A program made the position numbers and the translations under genes. A model generated the notes under the pieces. It was not told where the DNA came from. It made no database searches and saw only the letters and a program-made list of their open reading frames with translations. From assembly GCA_964514395.1 (NCBI GenBank), contig CAZEQK010000068.1, positions 1 to 11,120 on the forward strand: a stretch of DNA of 11,120 nt. The letters are read 5' to 3'. Origin of the DNA: CAZEQK01 sp964514395. GTDB taxonomy: Bacteria; Bacillota; Bacilli; Tepidibacillales; Tepidibacillaceae. Shown here piece after piece: positions 1 through 7,759 of this stretch; within the stretch, counting starts at the first letter, position 1, and the number at the start of each line of letters is the position of its first letter.

Positions 1-386
1 CAACCTGTGCCCCTCACTACTATCGCATCATTAGACAAAAGGCGAAGGAGCGGGGCGAGAAAATTACATTCCAAAGCCATGGGATGGCAGCGATGACAAA
101 GGGCTGTCTAGCTGGAACAGGCGTATTCTTTATATCTCATAAAGGAAAGGCCCAACCTTGTGGTTATTTGCCTGTTGAAGCAGGTGATGTAAAAAAACAG
201 CATGTGAAAGAAGTGTGGGATGATTCACCGATTTTCCAGGCGCTAAGGGATGATTCCAAGCTAGAAGGAAAATGTGGGGCATGTGAGTATCAGAATGTAT
301 GTTCAGGCTGTCGAGCTAGAGCATATTATGAAACAGGGAACTATATGGCAGAAGAGCCATACTGTATTTATCAGCCTAAAAAATAG
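1..386 (+). CDS. Radical SAM/SPASM haem-biosynthesis protein (AhbD/AhbC/NirJ group), C-terminal part only
   Basis: The reading frame is open from the left edge (first full codon at position 3) to the TAG at 384-386, so the gene starts outside the window; the ATG at 84 is internal. The visible part is a SPASM-type C-terminal region that would bind an auxiliary iron-sulphur cluster. It opens with a TCAPHYYR segment, then a TKGCLAGTG motif, a QPCGYLPVEAG motif, a CGACEYQNVCSGCRARAYYETG block, and a final PYC. Counted from the internal ATG, the cysteines are at 8, 26, 64, 67, 73, 76 and 94. These blocks are typical of AhbC (didecarboxysiroheme deacetylase), AhbD (haem synthase) and the NirJ proteins of d1 haem synthesis. 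AhbD or a Firmicute NirJ2-type protein seems the best match, but the radical SAM CxxxCxxC core is outside the window and the exact role cannot be fixed. Its position directly before hemA and in an operon with a siroheme decarboxylase supports a role late in the same pathway. This stretch is more GC-rich than hemA after it. Confidence 0.85.
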   Translation, partial: TCAPHYYRIIRQKAKERGEKITFQSHGMAAMTKGCLAGTGVFFISHKGKAQPCGYLPVEAGDVKKQHVKEVWDDSPIFQALRDDSKLEGKCGACEYQNVCSGCRARAYYETGNYMAEEPYCIYQPKK

Positions 387-447
387 TTAATAATGAATTT
401 TTTATAGGATTGATATTAAAAATAAGTTATTATTAGGATGAGGTATA

Positions 448-1740
448 ATGCATGTAATGATAGTTGGGTTAAATTATTTAACTACACCTATAGAATTTAG
501 AGAAAGATTTACTTTTAATGAGGAATTGCTTGAACTTGCCCTAAACAGACTGAAGCAAACAAAAAGTGTTTTAGAAGCAGTAATTGTTAGTACATGTAAT
601 AGAACAGAAATTTATGCGACTGTTGATCAGCTTCACACAGGTGAACATTTTATAAAAAAGTTTATTGCTGAATGGTTTAAGATAGAGAAAGAAGAAGTTT
701 TGCCATTTTTATATGTAAAAAAAGATGAAGAAGCTATAGAATATTTATTTAAAGTTGTTACTGGATTATATTCAATGGTTTTAGGAGAGACACAAATTTT
801 GGGACAAGTACGTCAATCATTTTTCATCGCACAACAGTATGGAGCTACTGGAGTAATTTTTAATACTTTATTTAAGCAAGCAATTACCTTTGCAAAAAAA
901 ACACATTCTGAAACTGGTATTGGAGAAAATGCAGTATCTATTAGCTATATAGCAGTTGAATTAGCAAAAAAAAATCTTGATCAATTGTCAAAAAAAAATG
1001 TATTAATTATTGGTACTGGGAAAATAGGGAAATTAGCTGCAGATCATCTTTACTCCAATGGTGTAAAGGATATAATGGTTATAAATAGAACCTATGAGAA
1101 GGCTGAAGAATTGGCAAAATCTTTAAAAGGTACAGCATATGGAATTGAACAATTGAAGGAAGCGCTATTTAAAGCAGATATTGTAATTAGTTCTACTGGC
1201 GCTGATTCGATAATTATTAGTAAAGAACAAATCAAAAATATATTTAATCATAGAAGCAATAGGCCTTTATTATTAATTGATATTGCTTTTCCAAGGGATA
1301 TTGATCCATTAATCCGCAACATAGAAGGTGTTTTTTTATATGATATAGATGATTTAACAGGTATTGTAGATAGTAATTTAAAAGAGAGAGAAAAAATAGC
1401 TATTCAAATAAGTAATTGGATAAAAAAAGAGGTAGATGAATTTTATCAATGGTTAAATACATTGGAAGTAATTCCATTAATAGCAGCATTAAGAGAGAAA
1501 AGCCTCAGAATTCATGATGAGACGATTAAGTCAATTGAGAATAAACTTCCCTATCTAACAGAAAAAGAGTTGAAAGTGATTCGAAAACACACAAAAAGTA
1601 TTGTTAATCAGATGTTAAAATCGCCGATTATTAGAGCTAAGGAAATGTCAGCCCAACCTGATGCCAAAGAAATGATGGGATATTTTAAAAAGATTTTTGA
1701 TGTTGAGGAAGAGGAGAAGAATATAAAATTATCCATATAA
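448..1740 (+). CDS. hemA: Glutamyl-tRNA reductase
   Basis: Cytoplasmic enzyme that reduces glutamyl-tRNA(Glu) to glutamate-1-semialdehyde with NADPH, the first committed step of C5-pathway tetrapyrrole synthesis. The protein has 430 residues, close to the usual GluTR length. The catalytic cysteine is Cys50 in the STCNRTEIYA motif. The GLYSMVLGETQILGQVR segment (about 106-122) is the family signature of the catalytic domain. The Rossmann NADPH-binding domain has VLIIGTGKIG at 185-194. A helical dimerisation domain fills the C-terminus from about 315. The start ATG follows GATGAGG by 4 bases. It lies 61 bases after the radical SAM gene and 77 bases before hemC. No hemX (cytochrome-assembly-like membrane protein) follows it, unlike B. 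subtilis hemAXCDBL. The codon use is strongly A/T-biased: two sampled 60-base lines have about 22% GC, against about 42% in a sampled line of hemC. This could reflect separate ancestry or loss and replacement of the hemA segment. Confidence 0.97.
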   Translation: MHVMIVGLNYLTTPIEFRERFTFNEELLELALNRLKQTKSVLEAVIVSTCNRTEIYATVDQLHTGEHFIKKFIAEWFKIEKEEVLPFLYVKKDEEAIEYLFKVVTGLYSMVLGETQILGQVRQSFFIAQQYGATGVIFNTLFKQAITFAKKTHSETGIGENAVSISYIAVELAKKNLDQLSKKNVLIIGTGKIGKLAADHLYSNGVKDIMVINRTYEKAEELAKSLKGTAYGIEQLKEALFKADIVISSTGADSIIISKEQIKNIFNHRSNRPLLLIDIAFPRDIDPLIRNIEGVFLYDIDDLTGIVDSNLKEREKIAIQISNWIKKEVDEFYQWLNTLEVIPLIAALREKSLRIHDETIKSIENKLPYLTEKELKVIRKHTKSIVNQMLKSPIIRAKEMSAQPDAKEMMGYFKKIFDVEEEEKNIKLSI

Positions 1741-1817
1741 ACGTAACATGATTCTCAGATGTCTAATCTATAGCTAATGAAAAGTAGTCTTCTTAGAAAA
1801 GGAGAACAAATAAAAAG

Positions 1818-2744
1818 ATGAAAAAAATTATAATAGGTTCAAGGAAAAGTCAATTAGCACTGACGCAAACAGAATGGGTGATTAACAAGTTAAATTCACT
1901 TGGACTGCCCTATGAATTTGAGATTAAGGAAATTGTGACAAAAGGTGATAAAATTCTTGATGTAACCCTATCAAAGGTTGGTGGGAAAGGTCTATTTGTA
2001 AAGGAAATTGAACAGGCATTGTTAACTGGTGAAATAGATTTAGCAGTACACAGTATGAAGGATATGCCGGCTGAAATGCCTGCAGGATTAACCTTAGCAG
2101 CAGTACCCGAAAGAGAGGATCCAAGGGACTGTCTTATTTCAAACCACGATTATACTATTGACACATTACAAATAGGAGCAAGGGTTGGTACGAGTAGCCT
2201 ACGAAGAGCAGCTCAGCTTCTATCCTATCGTAATGATTTACAAATAGAGTCGATAAGGGGAAATATCAATACTAGGCTTAAAAAGCTTGAAACAAAAGGT
2301 TTAGATGCGATTGTTTTAGCTGTAGCTGGGTTAAAAAGAATGGGCTGGGAAAATAAAATTAGCCAATATCTGAATGTGGAACTATGTGTACCTGCTGTTG
2401 GACAAGGAGCACTCGGTATACAAACACGAGAAAATGATCAGGCTACATTAGAGTTATTATCTAAGATAGACCACCAAGAGACTAGATATATTGTCGCTGC
2501 AGAGAGAGCTTTGCTTCAAAAGCTGGAGGGTGGATGTCAAGTACCAATTGGTGCATATGCAAAAATAGCGAAGACCAAGCTACATCTAGTAGGTATTGTT
2601 GCTACCCTTGATGGAAAAAAGGTGTTTAAGGCTGAAGGGATGGCAGAAAAGGAAGAAGCGATTCAATTAGGAATAAAGGTTGCAGATGAACTTATTCTTC
2701 AGGGTGCAGAAAAAGTCCTTAGGCAATTGAAAGGGGATTTATAA
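1818..2744 (+). CDS. hemC: Porphobilinogen deaminase (hydroxymethylbilane synthase)
   Basis: Condenses four porphobilinogen molecules into the linear hydroxymethylbilane in the cytoplasm. The 308-residue length is standard. Visible hallmarks are the N-terminal IIIGSRKSQLAL, the HSMKDMP motif with the catalytic aspartate at 82, the arginine-rich GTSSLRR at 124-130 that binds the acidic chain, VGQGALGIQTR near 194-204, and Cys240 in the LEGGCQVPIGAYA motif, which carries the dipyrromethane cofactor. The only reasonable start is the ATG at 1818; its Shine-Dalgarno AAAGGAG (1798-1804) sits 13 bases upstream, a rather long spacing. The stop is followed after one base by the GTG of cobA-hemD, so the two are probably translationally linked and the products act in consecutive steps. 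Confidence 0.98.
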   Translation: MKKIIIGSRKSQLALTQTEWVINKLNSLGLPYEFEIKEIVTKGDKILDVTLSKVGGKGLFVKEIEQALLTGEIDLAVHSMKDMPAEMPAGLTLAAVPEREDPRDCLISNHDYTIDTLQIGARVGTSSLRRAAQLLSYRNDLQIESIRGNINTRLKKLETKGLDAIVLAVAGLKRMGWENKISQYLNVELCVPAVGQGALGIQTRENDQATLELLSKIDHQETRYIVAAERALLQKLEGGCQVPIGAYAKIAKTKLHLVGIVATLDGKKVFKAEGMAEKEEAIQLGIKVADELILQGAEKVLRQLKGDL

Positions 2745-2745
2745 C

Positions 2746-4275
2746 GTGGTGCAAGGAAAGGTATATTTAGTAGGTGCGGGTCCTGGAGATCCAAAATTAA
2801 TTACATTAAAAGGAATGGAAGCGATAAAAAAGGCCGATGTCATTATTTATGATCGCTTAGCCCATCCCTCTTTATTGGAATATGCCAAAAAAACTGCAGA
2901 ATTGATTTATGTTGGAAAATCTCCTAATCAGCACACCTTATTGCAGGAAGAGATCAATCAATTATTGGTTGAAAAGGCTAGAGAAAAAGGAGTTGTGACC
3001 CGTTTAAAGGGAGGAGATCCGACAGTATTTGGTCGGGTTGGTGAAGAAGCTTTAGAGCTTGCAAAAGCAAAGATACCCTTTGAAATCGTACCTGGAATTA
3101 CTTCAGCAATCGCTGTTCCAGCCTATGCGGGGATACCAGTAACAAATAGAGGCTATACATCATCACTTGCTATCGTCACAGGTCATGAAGATCCAACTAA
3201 AAATGAATCTGATATTAATTGGGAAAAAATCTCAACCGCCACGGGAACGATAATCTTTCTGATGGGAGTATCCAATTTACGATTGATAAGAGATAAACTC
3301 ATAGAAAATGGTAGAAGTGAAAATACGTCGGTTGCACTTATTCGCTGGGGAACAAGAGTGGAACAACAAACAGTGACTGGCACGCTTCAAAATATTGTTA
3401 CTAGGGTAGAAGAGGCCAATTTGACATCACCAGCCATCATTATTATTGGTGAGGTTGTGAAGCTAAGAGAGCAGCTTCAATGGTTTGAACAAAAACCACT
3501 CTTTGGTAAACGAGTGCTTGTTACAAGGGCAAGAGCTCAGGCTAGTGAATTATCACAAATGATTCAGGAATTAGGCGGGGAAGCTGTTGAATTTCCTGTG
3601 ATAAAGCTTGTTCCACCTAAAAATCCAGAACCATACAATCAAGCCGTTCAGCAGCTTGAAAGCTTTGATTGGATCATTTTTACTAGTGTGAACGGTGTGG
3701 AATCCTTCTTCTCTAAATTAAGGGAATTAAAAATAGATATACGTAGGTTACATAAAGCTAGAGTAGCAGCAATAGGGCCAAAAACAGCCCAGTTATTAGA
3801 GGATAAAGGCTTACTCGTTGAAATATTACCTGAAGAGTTTAAGGCAGAGGGGTTACTCCATGCCTTAGATGGTCATCTGAGGGAAGGTCAACGGGTGCTT
3901 TTACCAAGAGCTGATATTGCAAGAAGAATTCTACCTGAACAATTAAGAGAGAAGGGATTAGAGGTTGTTGAGGTCGATGCATATGACACTGTTATTGATG
4001 ATGAAAACAAGGATGAAATTATAAGGATGCTTAAGGAAAAACAAATTCATATCATCACTTTTACGAGCTCCTCAACTGTTAAAAACTTTACAAAAGCAAT
4101 AGAGCATGAAAGGATTCAAGATTTACTTCATGATGTAACCATCGCAAGTATTGGTCCAATTACGACAAATACAGCAAAGACGCTTGGCTATAACGTTACA
4201 GTTACGGCAAGTGATTATACGATACCAGGTTTAGTCGAGGCGATAGCAAAACAACATAATGAATCATTAATTTAG
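2746..4275 (+). CDS. cobA-hemD: Fused uroporphyrinogen-III C-methyltransferase / uroporphyrinogen-III synthase
   Basis: A bifunctional protein of 509 residues. Residues 1 to about 245 are a SUMT (CobA) domain that methylates uroporphyrinogen III twice with S-adenosylmethionine to give precorrin-2. It shows VYLVGAGPGDP (6-16), YDRLAHP (35-41), LKGGDPTVFGRVGEE (87-101), VPGITSA (115-121) and GIPVTNRG (129-136). From about 254 to the end is a HemD (U3S) domain that cyclises hydroxymethylbilane: GKRVLVTRARAQA opens it, FTSVNGVESF (312-321) and FTSSSTVKNF (439-448) are the paired motifs of its two lobes, and ASIGPITTNT (467-476) is the usual late motif. The GTG start is set by AAGGGGAT about 8 bases upstream and lies one base after the hemC stop. 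CobA-HemD fusions are known in Firmicutes and link uroporphyrinogen III production directly to siroheme/cobalamin precursors. One oddity is Asn in the GIPVTNRG motif where many SUMTs have His. Confidence 0.96.
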   Translation: MVQGKVYLVGAGPGDPKLITLKGMEAIKKADVIIYDRLAHPSLLEYAKKTAELIYVGKSPNQHTLLQEEINQLLVEKAREKGVVTRLKGGDPTVFGRVGEEALELAKAKIPFEIVPGITSAIAVPAYAGIPVTNRGYTSSLAIVTGHEDPTKNESDINWEKISTATGTIIFLMGVSNLRLIRDKLIENGRSENTSVALIRWGTRVEQQTVTGTLQNIVTRVEEANLTSPAIIIIGEVVKLREQLQWFEQKPLFGKRVLVTRARAQASELSQMIQELGGEAVEFPVIKLVPPKNPEPYNQAVQQLESFDWIIFTSVNGVESFFSKLRELKIDIRRLHKARVAAIGPKTAQLLEDKGLLVEILPEEFKAEGLLHALDGHLREGQRVLLPRADIARRILPEQLREKGLEVVEVDAYDTVIDDENKDEIIRMLKEKQIHIITFTSSSTVKNFTKAIEHERIQDLLHDVTIASIGPITTNTAKTLGYNVTVTASDYTIPGLVEAIAKQHNESLI

Positions 4276-4320
4276 TAGAGGAATATTACCATCATCCTGC
4301 ATAGGAAGAGAGGAAAAGCT

Positions 4321-5307
4321 ATGGAATTACATTTTGATCGTCATCATCGTTTACGACAAAGTAAAGGGATTAGAAACATGGTAAGGGAAACCATCCTGCA
4401 TGTTTATGATTTGATATATCCACTGTTTGTCACCCATGGAAAAGGAATAAGAAATGAAATTAGCTCCATGCCAGGTGTCTATCAGCTTTCTATAGATGAA
4501 TTAGAAAAAGAGATAGAAGAGATCGTTCGTTTAAATATACAAGCAGTTATCCTTTTTGGTATCCCTGAAGTAAAGGATGCCCAGGGGAGTCAGGCTTATC
4601 ATGAGGAGGGTATCGTTCAACAGGCGATTCGTTTAATTAAACGAAAGCAACCAGACTTACTTGTGATTGCAGATACCTGTCTATGTGAATTCACAGATCA
4701 TGGTCACTGTGGTGTAATCCATGAAGAGAAGGTACTTAATGATCCATCCTTAGACTTGCTGACAAGAACTGCTGTTTCACAAGCAAGGGCTGGAGCTGAT
4801 ATTATAGCTCCATCCAATATGATGGATGGTTTTGTAAAGGCAATTCGTCATGGATTGGATAAAGCAGGCTTTATCGATACACCGATTATGTCTTACGCAG
4901 TTAAATATGCTTCTTCCTTCTATGGTCCGTTTCGTGATGCAGCAGAATCTGCACCACAATTTGGCGATCGTAAAGCCTATCAAATGGATCCAGCAAATAG
5001 TAGGGAGGCTTTACGTGAAGCGAATTCAGATGTGTTAGAGGGTGCTGATATACTAATGGTAAAACCAGCACTAGCTTATATGGATATTATTTATCAAGTA
5101 AAAGAAAATTTTAATTTACCAGTAGCAGCATACAATGTGAGTGGTGAGTACTCTATGATTAAAGCTGCAGCCAATAACGGCTGGATCGATGAAAAAAAAG
5201 TGGTATTAGAGATGCTCACTGGAATGAAAAGAGCAGGAGCAGATATGATCCTAACCTATTTTGCTAAGGATGTTGCTAAATGGTTAAAGGAGGGCGAACA
5301 TGAGTAA
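4321..5307 (+). CDS. hemB: Porphobilinogen synthase (delta-aminolevulinic acid dehydratase)
   Basis: Joins two 5-aminolevulinate molecules into porphobilinogen. The 328 residues match the usual length of this cytoplasmic TIM-barrel enzyme. The metal-site loop ADTCLCEFTDHGHCG has three cysteines (120, 122, 130), which marks the zinc-dependent type rather than the purely magnesium type. The two Schiff-base lysines are Lys195 in YAVKYASSFYGPFRDA and Lys248 in MVKPALAY. The N-terminal arm carries the familiar RLRQSKGIRNMVRE block (the usual form is RxRxxxxxRxMVRET). The start is supported by GAGAGG at 4308-4313, 7 bases upstream. Its last codons overlap the first 8 bases of the siroheme decarboxylase gene, so the two are cotranscribed and probably translationally coupled. 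Confidence 0.98.
   Translation: MELHFDRHHRLRQSKGIRNMVRETILHVYDLIYPLFVTHGKGIRNEISSMPGVYQLSIDELEKEIEEIVRLNIQAVILFGIPEVKDAQGSQAYHEEGIVQQAIRLIKRKQPDLLVIADTCLCEFTDHGHCGVIHEEKVLNDPSLDLLTRTAVSQARAGADIIAPSNMMDGFVKAIRHGLDKAGFIDTPIMSYAVKYASSFYGPFRDAAESAPQFGDRKAYQMDPANSREALREANSDVLEGADILMVKPALAYMDIIYQVKENFNLPVAAYNVSGEYSMIKAAANNGWIDEKKVVLEMLTGMKRAGADMILTYFAKDVAKWLKEGEHE
5287..5302 (+). promoter_or_regulatory. Shine-Dalgarno site inside hemB for the overlapping ahbAB start
   Basis: AAGGAGG at 5287-5293, 6 bases before the ATG at 5300, lies within the last codons of hemB. It decides the ahbAB start and shows that the two genes overlap by 8 bases, which favours translational coupling. Confidence 0.85.
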
Positions 5308-6340
5308 TCCACAATTAGATCAAACCAATCAAGAACTTTTAAATATGGTGCAAAAGAATTTTCCGATTGTAAAGCGTCCATTTTTAGAAATGGGCAACCG
5401 TTTAAATGTTACAGAGCAGGAGGTCATTGATAGATTAAAGGGTCTAAAGGGTGAAGTCATTAGACAAATGTCAGCCATTTTTGATACTCGAAGCTTAGGC
5501 TATCAATCTAGTCTTGTTGCTGCAAAGATAAATCCTGAAAGGATAGATGAAGCGGCTGAGATTATTAATCAGCATCCAGGGGTTTCCCATAACTATAAAC
5601 GAAACCACGAATTTAATCTCTGGTTTACCATTGCAGTTCCACCAAATAGCCGTTTAGGACTTGAAAAAACAGTAGAAAAGCTAGGGGAACAGGCTGATGT
5701 AGAAGCGATTAGAATACTTCCGACATTAAAGCTATTTAAAATAGGTGTTCAATTAGACATGACAGGTAAAAATACAAAAGCTAAATCGGAAGGTAGTACC
5801 TATAGTGATAAAAAACAAAATAAATATACAGAGCCATTAACCGAGCAAGAGATGAATATGATAAGAGTATTACAGAAGGATCTAGATATTATTGAAGAAC
5901 CCTTTGCACCCCTTGCAAAAGAAGCAGGTGTTACAGTATCAGAATTATTAGAACAGGCTAATATATTTAAAGATAGAGGACAGATGCGTCGTTTTGCAGC
6001 TGTTTTATACCATCGCAAGGCTGGGTTTATGGCTAATGGAATGGGTGTATGGAAGGTTCCTCAAAAAAAACAAGATGAAGTAGGCTATAATATGGCTGCA
6101 TATCAAGCAGTAAGTCACTGCTATCTCAGACCAATCTATCCTGATTGGCCATATAATATCTTTACGATGGTACATGGAAGAGATGCAAATGAAGTAGAAG
6201 AAATACTTAACATGATTGAGCAGGAAACAGGAATAACAGAAAGATCTGTGCTTTATTCTACAAAAGAATATAAGAAAACAAGAGTGCAATATTTTACACC
6301 TGAAATGGATGAGTGGGAAGATCAAGTATTAAAGGGGTAG
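5300..6340 (+). CDS. ahbAB: Two-domain siroheme decarboxylase (AhbA-AhbB fusion; NirD/NirL-like)
   Basis: Expected to decarboxylate siroheme at C12 and C18 to 12,18-didecarboxysiroheme, the entry step of the alternative haem route (and of d1 haem synthesis when the partner genes are NirD/L/G/H). The 346-residue protein holds two Lrp/AsnC-like repeats. The first has a winged helix-turn-helix at about 10-55 and a RAM-type domain at about 62-150 with the GVSHNYKR (94-101) and FNLWFT (105-110) motifs, as in AhbA/NirD. A charged linker of about 155-178 follows. The second has its helix-turn-helix at about 180-235, then RRFAAVLYHRKAGFMANGMGVW (230-251) and VSHCYLRP (271-278), DWPYNIFTMVHG (282-293), as in AhbB. 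The paired VSH-Y-R histidine motifs are the probable siroheme-handling residues. The two subunits are separate genes in many organisms; here they are one chain, so the heterodimer is built in. The start is fixed by AAGGAGG (5287-5293) 6 bases upstream. DNA binding is unlikely despite the Lrp-like fold. Confidence 0.92.
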   Translation: MSNPQLDQTNQELLNMVQKNFPIVKRPFLEMGNRLNVTEQEVIDRLKGLKGEVIRQMSAIFDTRSLGYQSSLVAAKINPERIDEAAEIINQHPGVSHNYKRNHEFNLWFTIAVPPNSRLGLEKTVEKLGEQADVEAIRILPTLKLFKIGVQLDMTGKNTKAKSEGSTYSDKKQNKYTEPLTEQEMNMIRVLQKDLDIIEEPFAPLAKEAGVTVSELLEQANIFKDRGQMRRFAAVLYHRKAGFMANGMGVWKVPQKKQDEVGYNMAAYQAVSHCYLRPIYPDWPYNIFTMVHGRDANEVEEILNMIEQETGITERSVLYSTKEYKKTRVQYFTPEMDEWEDQVLKG

Positions 6341-6345
6341 ATACG

Positions 6346-7638
6346 ATGAGCCGTTATGAAAAATCTATAACAAAATTTGCAATTGCAAAGGAATTAATGC
6401 CAGGTGGGGTGAATAGTCCTGTACGTGCATTTAAATCTGTAGACAAGAGCCCAATCTATATTGATCATGGCATCGGTTCAAAAATCTATGATATAGATGG
6501 AAATGAATATATTGATTATGTTGCATCATGGGGCCCATTAGTTGTTGGACATGCCCATCCAAATGTAATCTCCTTTGTCCAAGAGACCATAGGGAAAGGT
6601 ACTAGCTTTGGAACCCCTACTGAGCTTGAAAATGAAATTGCTGCGCTTATTATTGAAATGGTTCCGTCCATAGAAATGGTAAGGATGGTGAATTCAGGTA
6701 CAGAAGCAACAATGAGTGCCATCCGTCTAGCGCGGGGATATACAAAAAGAAATAAGATACTAAAATTTGAAGGAAGCTACCATGGTCATAGTGACAGTTT
6801 ACTTATTAAAGCTGGTTCAGGTGTAGCAACATTAGGGCTTCCAGATAGTCCTGGGGTTCCAGAGGGGACAGCGGCGCAGACGATAACGGTACCATACAAT
6901 GATTTAGAAGGAATAGCCTTAGCATTTGAGAGATTTGGCGAGGACATTGCTGCAGTTATTGTTGAGCCTGTAGCAGGAAATATGGGAGTGGTTCCACCAG
7001 GTCAGGGATTTTTACAAGGCTTAAGAGAGATAACTAGTCGTTATGGAAGCTTACTTATATTTGATGAGGTCATGACAGGATTTCGAGTTGGTCCTAAAAG
7101 TGCCCAAGGGTTGTATGGCATTGATCCAGATTTAACCACCTTGGGAAAGGTGATTGGTGGAGGTTTGCCTGTTGGTGCCTATGGTGGTAAAAGAGAAATC
7201 ATGGAGCATATTGCACCAGTTGGAACAATTTATCAAGCTGGAACACTATCAGGAAACCCTGTGGCCATGGCTTCAGGCATTGCAACCTTAAAGATATTAA
7301 AGCAGCCTGGTGTATATGAGGAGCTTGATAGAAAGTCAAAGCTGTTAGCAGGAGGCTTAGCTGAAAATGCAAAGGATCTAGCAATTCCTCATCATATTAA
7401 TCAGGTAGGTGCAATGATTGGTTTCTTTTTTACTGATGAAAAGGTGATTGACTATGCGACAGCAAAAACCTCTAATATTGAATATTTTAAGCAGGTGCAT
7501 GGTTATTTACTAGATCATGGAGTCTATATTGCTCCTTCTCAATTTGAGGGATTGTTTATGTCTACGGTGCATACAGATGAGGATATTCATGCCACCATTG
7601 AAGCCTATTATGAAGCACTAAAGCAACTGAATAGATAA
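6346..7638 (+). CDS. hemL: Glutamate-1-semialdehyde 2,1-aminomutase
   Basis: A pyridoxal-phosphate enzyme that turns the HemA product glutamate-1-semialdehyde into 5-aminolevulinate. The 430 residues fit the family. The N-terminus SRYEKS...ELMPGGVNSPVRAF is the typical start. Other hallmarks are NSGTEATMSAIRLAR (116-130), SYHGHSD (144-150), FDEVMTGFR (239-247), and Lys268 in TLGKVIGGGLPVGA, which binds the cofactor. I chose the ATG at 6346 because AAAGGGG (6331-6337) lies 8 bases upstream and the protein then begins as relatives do; an in-frame GTG at 6313 would add 11 residues inside the previous gene without a ribosome site. It is the last gene of the operon, followed by a strong terminator. 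With hemA as the first enzyme and hemL as the second, all enzymes from glutamyl-tRNA to precorrin-2 are encoded here. Confidence 0.98.
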   Translation: MSRYEKSITKFAIAKELMPGGVNSPVRAFKSVDKSPIYIDHGIGSKIYDIDGNEYIDYVASWGPLVVGHAHPNVISFVQETIGKGTSFGTPTELENEIAALIIEMVPSIEMVRMVNSGTEATMSAIRLARGYTKRNKILKFEGSYHGHSDSLLIKAGSGVATLGLPDSPGVPEGTAAQTITVPYNDLEGIALAFERFGEDIAAVIVEPVAGNMGVVPPGQGFLQGLREITSRYGSLLIFDEVMTGFRVGPKSAQGLYGIDPDLTTLGKVIGGGLPVGAYGGKREIMEHIAPVGTIYQAGTLSGNPVAMASGIATLKILKQPGVYEELDRKSKLLAGGLAENAKDLAIPHHINQVGAMIGFFFTDEKVIDYATAKTSNIEYFKQVHGYLLDHGVYIAPSQFEGLFMSTVHTDEDIHATIEAYYEALKQLNR

Positions 7639-7682
7639 TTTTATTTTCACCTTAAATTGCGATAATCAATACAACAAATTAA

Positions 7683-7721
7683 AGCCTCCCAAACCAATAA
7701 AAAGGGAGGCTATTTTTATTT
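7683..7721 (+). terminator. Rho-independent terminator of the haem operon, probably bidirectional
   Basis: A perfect 8-bp stem AGCCTCCC (7683-7690) / GGGAGGCT (7704-7711) with a 13-base A-rich loop is followed by ATTTTTATTT. It starts 45 bases after the hemL stop. On the minus strand the same stem is followed by TTTAATTTG, so it could also stop transcription from the convergent ABC exporter genes, which end at 7776. Confidence 0.92.
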
Positions 7722-7735
7722 AATGTTAGACGACA

Positions 7736-7751
7736 CTTATTCATGAATAAG
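7736..7751. repeat. 16-bp perfect palindrome between the convergent operons
   Basis: CTTATTCATGAATAAG reads the same on both strands. It lies between the terminator and the end of the exporter operon. There is no T-run after it and no promoter that I can see, so it may be an RNA 3'-end structure or chance in AT-rich DNA; protein binding is also possible. Confidence 0.5.
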
Positions 7752-7759
7752 CAAATGAT

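Noticed and set aside
387..447. Possible promoter TTGATA (410-415) before hemA
   Set aside because: The nearest TATTAT (428-433) is only 12 bases away, too close for a normal sigma-A promoter; AT-rich sequence gives such matches by chance.
1924..2124. Minus-strand frame inside hemC, and similar short frames inside the other haem and exporter genes
   Set aside because: They lie antisense or out of frame within well-recognised genes, have no ribosome sites and no family motifs.
6313..6345. Upstream GTG start for hemL adding 11 residues
   Set aside because: It lies inside ahbAB without a ribosome site; the ATG at 6346 has AAAGGGG 8 bases upstream and gives the usual HemL N-terminus.
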